Assembly: GCA_035630195.1 (NCBI GenBank)
Contig: DASQLD010000378.1
Span: 1-11,768 of the forward strand
Length of the DNA stretch: 11,768 nucleotides
DNA from: DASQDN01 sp035630195
GTDB lineage: Bacteria > Acidobacteriota > Terriglobia > Bryobacterales > Bryobacteraceae
Direction of reading: 5' to 3'
The translations under genes and the position numbers were made by a program. Under the pieces are notes generated by a model that ran no database searches, had not been told where the DNA came from, and saw only the letters and a list, made by a program, of their open reading frames with translations. Below, in pieces: positions 5,686 to 11,768 of the stretch (the stretch's first letter is position 1; every line of letters starts with the position of its first letter).

Positions 5686-7724
5686 ATTTCCTCCACTCGA
5701 AGCTGCGTGACCACAAAAGGACTCTCATTCACACGAGCATCCCGAGTGCCTTTCAGCACGCCAAGCCAGGTACGAACCGAATCCAAGACGATCAGCGTTA
5801 CCAACACGACGAAGATTGCGCACAGCACTGCGTCAAGTTGGGCGTTAAATATCTGGGTCTTGATTGCCTGCGTCTGGTCCGCGACGCTTCTGAGCTGTTC
5901 CGCCTGCGCCAGAAAACCGATGCGCGGCTGATCGGAAAAGATCTTCTGGTACGATGCCGTGAACGTAACGATCAGCAGCCACACCAACGGACCGACCGTG
6001 ATCCACATGTATTTGGCGCGATGCATCTTCACAAGAATCGTCGTAGCCACACACAACGCAATCGAGGCAAGCAACTGATTCGCGATACCGAACAGAGGCC
6101 ACAGCGTATTGATCCCGCCGAGAGGGTCGATTACCCCCTGATACAGAAAGTATCCCCACGCGAGAACGATCGCTGCGCTCGTCATAATGACACCAGGCAT
6201 CCAACTCGTACGACCCAAGGGCGCATACACGTGCCCAAGAAGATCCTGCAGCATAAACCTTCCTACGCGAGTCCCCGCGTCGATGATCGTGAGGATGAAA
6301 AGCGCCTCAAACATGATGGCGAAGTGATACCAGAAGCCGAGAATGGCTCGTCCGCCTCCGGTCGACGCGAAAATATGCGCCATGCCTAAAGCAAGCGAAG
6401 GGGCGCCCCCGGTTCGATAGAAAAGCGACTTCTCGCCGACCTCTTCCGCTAGTATCTGCATTTCGTTGACGGTCACGGGATATCCCCACCCGGTAATGGT
6501 CGCAACGGCTGCGTCCGCAGTTATCCCTACCGCGCCGGCCGGAGAATTTACCGCGAAGAAAACTCCCGGCTGCAAGGCGCATGCTGCAATCAGCGCCATG
6601 ATCGCGACAAAGCTTTCGAGCGCCATCGATCCGTAGCCGACCGGCCAGGCATGCCACTCCCGTGCGATCATCTTCGGCGTCGTACCAGAAGAAATCAGGG
6701 CGTGGAACCCGGATATCGCGCCGCACGCAATCGTAATGAAGCAGAACGGAAAGATCTTTCCCGCAAAGATCGGACCGGTCCCGTCAACAAAACGCGTGAG
6801 CGGAGGCAACTGCAAATCGGGTCGCACGAACAGAATCCCAATCGCCAGCAAGATCACAACACCGAGCTTCACGAACGTGCTTAAGTAATCGCGCGGCGCG
6901 AGTAGAAGCCATACCGGCAAAGCGCTCGCCAAAAATCCGTAGATAATGATCGCGATCGCCAGCGCGACACCTGTCATCGTGAACATCGGCGCAAATGTCG
7001 GAGAATGCGAAACCCATTGGCCTCCGAAGATACTCAGAAGAACCAGCAGGAAACCGATAATCGACACCTCCAACACTTTGCCCGGCCGCCAGTATCGGAG
7101 ATATAAACCCATGAAAACAGCTATAGGCATCGTTGCCGCAATTGTGAACGTCCCCCAGGGACTGTCCTTCAGCGCATTTACCACGACCAGAGCAATTACC
7201 GCCAGCAGAATGATCATGATCAGGAGCACCGTTATAAGCGCGGTCACTCCGCCGATCTTGCCGATCTCCTCGCGCGCCATCTGTCCCAACGACTTGCCGT
7301 CTCGTCGCATAGAGCAGAACAAAATGATGAAGTCCTGAACAGCCCCGCCCAGCACGGCGCCGATAATGATCCAGAGCGTACCCGGCAAATACCCGAACTG
7401 CGCCGCCAGCGTTGGACCGACCAGGGGTCCTGGACCGGCAATTGCCGCGAAATGGTGACCGAAGACGATCCACCTATTTGTGGGCTCAAAGTCATGGCCA
7501 TTGCGTAATCTCTCTGCCGGCGTTGCGCGCCGGTCGTCGAGCATCATCACTTTCGCAGCGATAAAGCGGGCGTAAAATCGATACCCAATCGCGTAACTGC
7601 CGGCGGCCGCCAGCACCAGCCACATACTATTTACGGGCTCGCCGCGTTCAAACCCGACGACTCCAAGACCGCATGCGGCAACAATAGCAACCAGAATCCA
7701 AAACAGACGCCCAACAATTCGCAT
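5682..7724 (-). CDS. cstA: CstA carbon-starvation / pyruvate transporter
   Basis: This 680-residue polytopic inner-membrane transporter is close to the length of the E. coli protein (about 700). An N-terminal hydrophobic helix is followed by ERGEPVNSMW and YRFYARFIAAKV (49-60). Next come the family signature GHHFAAIAGPGPLVGP (89-104) and GAVLGGAVQDFIILF (122-136), then the ISGFHALISSGTTPKMI block and the C-terminal five-helix domain with LWPLFGIANQLLA. CstA proteins take up pyruvate and, from older genetics, peptides, and in enterobacteria are induced by carbon starvation under cAMP-CRP. I cannot see such a site here. No good Shine-Dalgarno precedes the ATG at 7724, but the N-terminus aligns with the family. 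It is followed by an overlapping YbdD-like gene and faces away from clpP across 48 bp, where both promoters must lie close together. Confidence 0.97.
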   Translation of the reverse strand: MRIVGRLFWILVAIVAACGLGVVGFERGEPVNSMWLVLAAAGSYAIGYRFYARFIAAKVMMLDDRRATPAERLRNGHDFEPTNRWIVFGHHFAAIAGPGPLVGPTLAAQFGYLPGTLWIIIGAVLGGAVQDFIILFCSMRRDGKSLGQMAREEIGKIGGVTALITVLLIMIILLAVIALVVVNALKDSPWGTFTIAATMPIAVFMGLYLRYWRPGKVLEVSIIGFLLVLLSIFGGQWVSHSPTFAPMFTMTGVALAIAIIIYGFLASALPVWLLLAPRDYLSTFVKLGVVILLAIGILFVRPDLQLPPLTRFVDGTGPIFAGKIFPFCFITIACGAISGFHALISSGTTPKMIAREWHAWPVGYGSMALESFVAIMALIAACALQPGVFFAVNSPAGAVGITADAAVATITGWGYPVTVNEMQILAEEVGEKSLFYRTGGAPSLALGMAHIFASTGGGRAILGFWYHFAIMFEALFILTIIDAGTRVGRFMLQDLLGHVYAPLGRTSWMPGVIMTSAAIVLAWGYFLYQGVIDPLGGINTLWPLFGIANQLLASIALCVATTILVKMHRAKYMWITVGPLVWLLIVTFTASYQKIFSDQPRIGFLAQAEQLRSVADQTQAIKTQIFNAQLDAVLCAIFVVLVTLIVLDSVRTWLGVLKGTRDARVNESPFVVTQLRVEEI
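5690..5694 (-). promoter_or_regulatory. Strong ribosome site for the ybdD-like gene inside the end of cstA
   Basis: On the minus strand GGAGG is followed by AAAT and then the ATG at 5685. It lies within the last codons of cstA and supports independent plus coupled initiation of the 55-codon gene. Confidence 0.8.
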
Positions 7725-7772
7725 TGAATATGCATTCTATCGCGCGTCCGATACGCGACGAGCAATCAAATA

Positions 7773-8426
7773 GTGGATCGCGCCGCGCCGTCCGATATCA
7801 TTGATTTGGAGGAACAAACTAACCACATGCTGGTCCCGATGGTGGTAGAACAGACGTCGCGTGGAGAACGCGCGTTCGATATTTACTCCCGCCTGCTGAA
7901 GGAGAACATTATTTTCCTCGGTACACCTGTGGATGATAATGTTGCCAACCTTATCATTGCGCAGATGCTGTTCCTGGCGGCTGAGGATCCGGAAAAGGAT
8001 ATCAACCTATATATCAACTCTCCGGGAGGCTCGATTACAGCGGGCCTGGCGATTCTGGACACAATGAATCTGGTTGAGCCGGACATTGTGACCTACTGTT
8101 TAGGGCAGGCAGCTTCCATGGGCGCCGTATTATTGGCCGCAGGGACCAAAGGAAAGCGGTACAGCCTTCCTCATTCGCGCATCCTGATCCATCAGCCTTC
8201 AATGAGCGGCCTCGCCGGTCAGGCGGCGGATATTGACATCTATGCGAAAGAGATCCTGCGCATGCGGGAAACCTTGAACCAGATGCTCGCAAGTGCGACT
8301 GGTCAAAGTGTCGAACGTGTGGCGCGCGACGTCGATCGCGACTACATCATGTCTCCGGAACAGGCTCTTGAGTACGGGATGATCGATCGGATCATCGCTA
8401 GCCGTGAACTAACGCCTGTAAAGTAA
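7773..8426 (+). CDS. clpP: ClpP, ATP-dependent Clp protease proteolytic subunit
   Basis: This cytosolic serine protease forms the tetradecameric barrel fed by ClpX or ClpA/ClpC. The catalytic triad is visible as Ser115 in GQAASMGA, His140 in RILIHQP and Asp190 in DRDYIMSPEQALEYG, with one extra residue between His and Asp compared with E. coli. YINSPGGSITAG is the oxyanion-hole strand. As drawn from the GTG at 7773 the protein is 217 residues. Family members usually begin near 'LVPMVVEQTSRGER', so the true start may be the ATG at 7827, where GGAGGA lies at 7808-7813, 13 bases away (rather long). The GTG has no clear ribosome site. No clpX or tig is beside it, unlike the common tig-clpP-clpX order. 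A hairpin at 8437-8462 follows the stop. Confidence 0.97.
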   Translation: MDRAAPSDIIDLEEQTNHMLVPMVVEQTSRGERAFDIYSRLLKENIIFLGTPVDDNVANLIIAQMLFLAAEDPEKDINLYINSPGGSITAGLAILDTMNLVEPDIVTYCLGQAASMGAVLLAAGTKGKRYSLPHSRILIHQPSMSGLAGQAADIDIYAKEILRMRETLNQMLASATGQSVERVARDVDRDYIMSPEQALEYGMIDRIIASRELTPVK

Positions 8427-8436
8427 ACTTTAAATG

Positions 8437-8462
8437 CAGGGCGTCCAATCCGGGACGCCCTG
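8437..8462. terminator. Hairpin between convergent clpP and pit, probable bidirectional terminator
   Basis: A perfect 10-bp inverted repeat, CAGGGCGTCC (8437-8446) and GGACGCCCTG (8453-8462), encloses a 6-base loop. It lies in the 38-bp gap between two genes that end towards each other. Neither side has a long T run (the minus-strand exit reads CATTTAAAG), so termination may be imperfect. Confidence 0.7.
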
Positions 8463-8464
8463 AT

Positions 8465-9490
8465 CTAAACATTCGGTGTGAAAATTCGCAGCACCAACAA
8501 GGACACAGCTCCGACCACCGCCGCAGCCGGAATCGTCAGAACCCACGCCCAAACAATAGTCGTAGCAAGCCCCCATCGAACTGCCTTCATTCGTTGAATC
8601 GAACCTACTCCGGCAATCGCGCCAGCAATGACGTGGGTTGTCGAAACAGGCATCCCGAGTTCGCTCGAGAACAGGATCGAAACCGCCGCCGCCGTCTCCG
8701 CAGCGAAACCGCCCCTGGGCTTCAAACGCGTCAACCGTCCACCCATCGTGCGTACAATTCGCCAACCACCGCTGAGTGTCCCGAGCCCTATCGCAGCGTG
8801 GGCGGCAAAAATCACCCAAATTGGAACGTCCAAACTCGGAATCAACTGTGACGTGAAGAGAACGCCGGTAATGATACCCATCGTTTTCTGCGCATCATTG
8901 GTGCCATGGGCATAGCTGAAGATGGCTGCCGAGACCAACTGAAGTTTTCGGAAGTACACGTCCATACGTTTTGGCGACGCATTCCGAAATGTCCAGTAGA
9001 TGATGATCATGATTAGGAAAGCCAGCAGCATGCCCAGGATGGGAGCAATGAGAATGAAGGCGAGCGTCTCGAACCACACATCAGGATTGAGAGCTTCGAA
9101 GCTACGCGGTAAGCCCCGCGTCATCGCTACCTTCGCCATTCCGGCTCCGGCGTACCCGCCAAGAAGCGCGTGTGAGGAACTCGTCGGTAGTCCGAAGTAC
9201 CAGGTGATAAGATCCCACGTTATGGCGCCGATCAAGCCGGCAAGAATGACGTATGGCGTTACCACGTCCATGTTTACGCCCTTGACGACCGTCTTGGCCA
9301 CTTGGGTGCCAAACGCGAACGCAGCCGCGAAATTCCAAAACGCAGCCCACATTACCGCATGCCCCGGAGAAAGGACACGGGTTGCGACTACGGTAGCAAT
9401 GGAATTGGCCGCATCGTGAAAACCGTTAATGTAATCAAATGCGAGCGCGACGAAGATGATGACGATAGCGAGAACGAGTGTCCCATCCAT
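8465..9490 (-). CDS. pit: Pit-family low-affinity inorganic phosphate transporter
   Basis: This is a 341-residue inner-membrane protein. The inverted-repeat signatures of the PiT/PHO4 family are both present: DYINGFHDAANS at 19-30 and AHGTNDAQKTMGI at 194-206, each holding the conserved D-A aspartate. PTSSSHALLGG (102-112) and the matching PVSTTHVIAGA (281-291) are the paired serine/threonine-rich loops. The protein imports phosphate, usually as a metal-phosphate complex, driven by protons or sodium. The short form, without the large central loop of E. coli PitA, is typical of members encoded with a DUF47 protein. The start at 9490 is 11 bp after the DUF47 stop and has no recognisable Shine-Dalgarno, so translation probably depends on ribosomes arriving from the upstream gene. 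Confidence 0.96.
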   Translation of the reverse strand: MDGTLVLAIVIIFVALAFDYINGFHDAANSIATVVATRVLSPGHAVMWAAFWNFAAAFAFGTQVAKTVVKGVNMDVVTPYVILAGLIGAITWDLITWYFGLPTSSSHALLGGYAGAGMAKVAMTRGLPRSFEALNPDVWFETLAFILIAPILGMLLAFLIMIIIYWTFRNASPKRMDVYFRKLQLVSAAIFSYAHGTNDAQKTMGIITGVLFTSQLIPSLDVPIWVIFAAHAAIGLGTLSGGWRIVRTMGGRLTRLKPRGGFAAETAAAVSILFSSELGMPVSTTHVIAGAIAGVGSIQRMKAVRWGLATTIVWAWVLTIPAAAVVGAVSLLVLRIFTPNV

Positions 9491-9501
9491 GCAGTTTGGG
9501 T

Positions 9502-10116
9502 CTAGCTATTCTTCACAACGACATTTTGAAGCGCATCGGCCACGTCTTCGCAATAATCCGTAGCCTGCTCGAGTAACTCGTAAATCTCCTTGAGCTTCAT
9601 GATTCGAATGGGGTCTTTCTCCTGCGCGAAAAGATCTTTCACGGCCTTCCGGACGATGTCGTCTGTCACGTCCTCAATACGGTTGATCTCGATACAATGC
9701 TCAATGATCTTTTTGTTGGAATGCAGCGCTTCAAAGGCAGCCTGTAGGCTCCTTGACGAGGCTACGATATTCCGGCAAACCTCGATCACAACATGGGGAA
9801 TCGGTTCGATATCGTAAATCACCATGCGATGCGACGCTTCTTCGATAGAATCGATAACGTCGTCAAGATGGGTAGAGAGGGAATGAATGTCCTCTGGATC
9901 AAGCGGGGTGATGAAGGTTTGGTTCAGCCGTCGGAACACGTCGTGAATGACTTCGTCCGCCTTCCGTTCAAGCACCGCTATCTGCTCGGCCGCCTTTTCA
10001 AGGTGAGCATTGCCACCCTCCGCCCCTTGCAATAGAAGAGCAGCGGCTTCGGCGATATAACGCACCTGGTCAAGAAACAGCGCAAAGAATTTCTCTTCCT
10101 TAGGAAGAAATCTCAT
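9502..10116 (-). CDS. DUF47 / PhoU-like accessory protein of Pit
   Basis: This 204-residue all-helical soluble protein belongs to the DUF47 family (PhoU-like, formerly 'Pit accessory protein'). It begins with MRFLPKEEKFFALFLDQ, the usual opening of the family, and contains LERKADEVIHDVFRRLNQTFITPLDPEDIH (residues 49-78), whose T-F-I-T-P-x-D-x-E-D-I pattern is its best signature. The end, QATDYCEDVADALQNVV, is also standard; the E/D-x-x-D positions in the paired helices form the metal-binding sites in PhoU-like proteins. In bacteria the gene almost always precedes pit, as here, and is thought to regulate it. GAGG just before the ATG at 10116 is a fair ribosome site. The 104 bp upstream must hold the operon promoter or be read through from ttcA; I saw no clear PHO box there. 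Confidence 0.94.
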   Translation of the reverse strand: MRFLPKEEKFFALFLDQVRYIAEAAALLLQGAEGGNAHLEKAAEQIAVLERKADEVIHDVFRRLNQTFITPLDPEDIHSLSTHLDDVIDSIEEASHRMVIYDIEPIPHVVIEVCRNIVASSRSLQAAFEALHSNKKIIEHCIEINRIEDVTDDIVRKAVKDLFAQEKDPIRIMKLKEIYELLEQATDYCEDVADALQNVVVKNS

Positions 10117-10220
10117 AACACCTCAGTGACTACATCGATTACAGGATTGGCAATGGCGTAGGACACGGTGTGGACTTTCATCTTCTCAACGTGCTCACGA
10201 CAGGTCAACCTACAACCGTG

Positions 10221-11006
10221 TTACGTTTCCGTTAAGACTTTGAAAAGCGATTCGGTTTCTTGTTCCGGAGCCTCGATATCCAGATAGCGTACATCTAATA
10301 AGCGCTGAGGATCGATATTGCCCATCGCGGAAAGCAGATTCTCCTTGAGAAAAGGATGATCTACTTCAAGATCTGCCAGAATGTCACGCAGCGAACGCCT
10401 GACCGTTCCGGTCTTCTGGGAACACCCGCAGGGAATCACAGGTGCGCCGAGCGATTCCGAATAACGGCGGGTAATGTCTTCTGTCACAAAGACCAGAGGG
10501 CGGATCAGCCGAAAATCTTTCTGGCGAGAGTAGGTAACCGGTGGCAAAGCGCTGAGTCGCCCTGTGAACATCGCATTCCGAAGGAGCGACTCGCAGAAAT
10601 CATCGGCAGTATGACCAAAGGCAATCACATTCGCCCCTAGTTCCTTTCCGATCTCGTACACCGCGCGACGCCTGAAGCGGCTGCACAGGTCGCACCCGTG
10701 GTCCGGCTGCTCGTCGAGCAGCCGCAGGGAAGGTTTGTCGTGTTTGTAGAGCCAGTCGATTCCGCGCTGCTTCAAATACTCGCCGAAGGGGGCAATAGGA
10801 CGCAAAAACTTGCCTTGTTCGACCGTGAATGCACAGATAGAGAACTGAATCGGCGCGCGGGCCTGTAGCAGGCACAAGGCCTCAAGAAGAGTGACAGAAT
10901 CTTTGCCGCCCGAAAGACCGACTGCGACACGATCTCCATCACGGATCATCTTGAAGCGGCTAATCGCTTCGCCGACTTTGCGTAACAGCGTCTTTTCGAG
11001 ATCCAA
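10221..11006 (-). CDS. ttcA: TtcA-family tRNA 2-thiocytidine synthetase (PP-loop ATPase)
   Basis: This 261-residue ATP-pyrophosphatase of the TtcA/TtuA group adenylates a tRNA base so that sulfur can replace oxygen; TtcA itself makes 2-thiocytidine at position 32. The PP-loop GLSGGKDSVTLL spans 30-41. The CDLC pair at Cys105/Cys108 followed by S-R-F-R-R-R-A-V-Y matches the cysteine motif that holds the Fe-S cluster. GHTADDFCESLLRNAMFTGRL (131-151) is the second nucleotide/base site, and I-P-C-G-C (Cys193, Cys195) supplies the third cluster cysteine. The start codon is TTG at 11006, since the in-frame TAG at 11027-11025 excludes anything longer except non-start codons and the N-terminus LEKTLLRKVGEAI fits the family. 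No properly spaced Shine-Dalgarno is seen; it lies 18 bp after the small upstream gene and may be coupled to it. Confidence 0.87.
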   Translation of the reverse strand: MDLEKTLLRKVGEAISRFKMIRDGDRVAVGLSGGKDSVTLLEALCLLQARAPIQFSICAFTVEQGKFLRPIAPFGEYLKQRGIDWLYKHDKPSLRLLDEQPDHGCDLCSRFRRRAVYEIGKELGANVIAFGHTADDFCESLLRNAMFTGRLSALPPVTYSRQKDFRLIRPLVFVTEDITRRYSESLGAPVIPCGCSQKTGTVRRSLRDILADLEVDHPFLKENLLSAMGNIDPQRLLDVRYLDIEAPEQETESLFKVLTET

Positions 11007-11024
11007 CTTCCAGTATATCGGGCG

Positions 11025-11252
11025 CTAGCGACCGGGATCGGGCTCGACCGCCCGTGATCCCGCGGCGACCAGTTTTGGTTCTGGAACCCTTTCGACCACC
11101 GTAGCCTGAACTGCAGGGACTGCCGGTGTCGACGCAGGGGGTGAGAGCAAGTCGTGATTCGACGCGCCTAGCGGTTGATGCTTCTCATTCGACCGGGCGA
11201 TATATTTGTAGGCCATCAGCGCAACTGCGGACAGGAAGAGTATGCGGCCCAT
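11025..11252 (-). CDS. Small membrane-anchored protein of unknown function
   Basis: I do not recognise this 75-residue protein. Residues 2-18 (GRILFLSAVALMAYKYI) form one hydrophobic helix followed by a positively charged ARSNEKH, which suggests a single N-terminal membrane anchor. The rest is polar and rich in Pro, Ala and Val (37-65), probably disordered and facing the periplasm or cytoplasm. GAAGG lies 9 bases before the ATG on the minus strand, a good ribosome site. Its stop (11027-11025) is in frame with, and 18 bp before, the TTG of ttcA, so the two are likely one transcript. The low-complexity composition means a spurious frame cannot be excluded, but placement, start site and strand support a real gene. 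Confidence 0.5.
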   Translation of the reverse strand: MGRILFLSAVALMAYKYIARSNEKHQPLGASNHDLLSPPASTPAVPAVQATVVERVPEPKLVAAGSRAVEPDPGR

Positions 11253-11343
11253 GTGCGAGTACCTTCTCTATACTAGCGCGTCGCGCTTCGAAATTCTTGT
11301 TTAACTGAGGAATGGCGCCGGGCCCAAGGGGCGGTCGCTCACA

Positions 11344-11768
11344 TCAAACCGTCCACAGACACTCAGCAAACGGCCACTCTTCATCGGTCCAGCAAGATCG
11401 CTCAGTAAAGCCCGCTCTGGACGCTACCGAACGTAACTCCTCGAGCCGGAATTTGTGCGAAGATTCAGTCCAGATCGTTTCCGCTTCCGAGAACTCGACT
11501 CGCAGACCTGCCTCTGGAATCTCGATTGACTGATCCCGTCTGGACCGCAGATGCATCTCTATACGGCGATCTTCCGTGCTCCAACGAACCTCGTGCTCAA
11601 ACTCGCGTAGATCAAACGTCGCGCGCAATTCCCGATTCATACGAGCCAGGAGGTTCTTGTTAAATGCGGCGGTCACTCCCATCGGATCGTCATAGGCGAC
11701 TAACATCTGGTTGACGTCCTTAACGAGATCGACTCCAATTAGAATTGAATCGCCGGGAATCAGAACCG
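11344..11768 (-). CDS. egtD: EgtD, L-histidine N-alpha-methyltransferase, C-terminal part
   Basis: The frame is open to the window edge at 11768, so the N-terminal and S-adenosylmethionine-binding parts lie outside; 140 complete codons are visible to the TGA at 11346-11344. The visible part starts in IPGDSILIGVDLVKD, then AYDDPMGVTAAFNKNLL and LNREL-type sequence (here MNREL), the classic pattern of EgtD proteins. Residues IEMHLRS and TESSHKF carry the Met, Glu and Ser that in the Mycobacterium smegmatis enzyme contact histidine (M252, E282, S284 there), so histidine rather than another amino acid is the expected substrate. The enzyme makes trimethylhistidine (hercynine), the first step to the thiol antioxidant ergothioneine. 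The partner egtB is not in the window and may lie beyond the edge. The end CWTDEEWPFAECLW is typical of the family C-terminus. Confidence 0.93.
   Translation of the reverse strand, partial: VLIPGDSILIGVDLVKDVNQMLVAYDDPMGVTAAFNKNLLARMNRELRATFDLREFEHEVRWSTEDRRIEMHLRSRRDQSIEIPEAGLRVEFSEAETIWTESSHKFRLEELRSVASRAGFTERSCWTDEEWPFAECLWTV

Noticed and set aside
6784..7473. A 229-codon minus-strand frame inside cstA
   Set aside because: Arg/Gly/Cys-rich shadow in the alternative frame of an unmistakable CstA.
7717..7758. Alternating ATTC/GAAT/ATTC words and a TCGCG/CGCGA inverted repeat between cstA and clpP
   Set aside because: Short words of 4-5 bases; may be an operator but indistinguishable from chance without comparison to related genomes.
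10203..10208. TTGACC on the minus strand upstream of DUF47 as a -35 box
   Set aside because: No acceptable -10 hexamer 16-18 bases downstream.
10221..11768. A sulfur-metabolism cluster formed by ttcA and egtD
   Set aside because: TtcA thiolates tRNA while EgtD only methylates histidine; the genes are separated by an unrelated small gene and 91 bp, so adjacency alone is not evidence of a shared pathway.

Overview
This window looks like ordinary chromosome from a moderately GC-rich Gram-negative bacterium. The gene mix suggests Acidobacteriota, possibly the Solibacter/Bryobacter side: a Gfo/Idh/MocA oxidoreductase with an export-type leader, a secreted DUF1326-like protein, a DUF5009/HGSNAT-like membrane acyltransferase, an ergothioneine EgtD and a Pit/DUF47 phosphate pair. 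That placement rests on remembered gene content, not on a search. I see no rRNA, tRNA, CRISPR array, insertion sequence or phage gene. No gene-free stretch exceeds 300 bases; the longest is 4524-4737 (214 bases).

Layout. 1-1155 (+): the 3' part of a HIT-family nucleotide hydrolase/transferase, then a YflT-like stress protein with a glycine-rich hydrophobic core. 1277-3331 (+): an exported-looking Gfo/Idh/MocA oxidoreductase followed 30 bp later by a DUF1326-like secreted protein, closed by a strong intrinsic terminator (3354-3384). 3393-4523 (-): a polytopic DUF5009/HGSNAT-like membrane protein, convergent with that pair. 4738-5428 (+): a HigB-HigA type toxin-antitoxin module whose toxin reading frame is broken by a one-base loss near 4866, while the antitoxin is intact. 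5518-7724 (-): the pyruvate/peptide transporter gene cstA with a 55-codon YbdD/YjiX-family partner fused to its end by an ATGA overlap. 7773-8426 (+): clpP, transcribed away from cstA across only 48 bp. 8465-10116 (-): DUF47 (PhoU-like) then pit phosphate transporter. 10221-11252 (-): a small membrane-anchored protein of unknown function, then a TtcA-family tRNA thiolase. 11344-11768 (-): the C-terminal part of EgtD, the first enzyme of ergothioneine synthesis.

How they fit together. Most of the window is housekeeping and nutrient or stress physiology: carbon uptake under starvation (CstA plus its small partner), phosphate uptake (Pit plus DUF47), protein quality control (ClpP), tRNA sulfur modification (TtcA), redox protection (EgtD) and general stress (YflT-like). 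I found no convincing undescribed multi-gene system. The items most worth a second look are the frameshifted HigB next to an intact HigA, the 55-codon ybdD-like gene that a standard length cut-off would miss, the orphan 75-residue membrane protein upstream of ttcA, and the exported oxidoreductase/DUF1326 pair.
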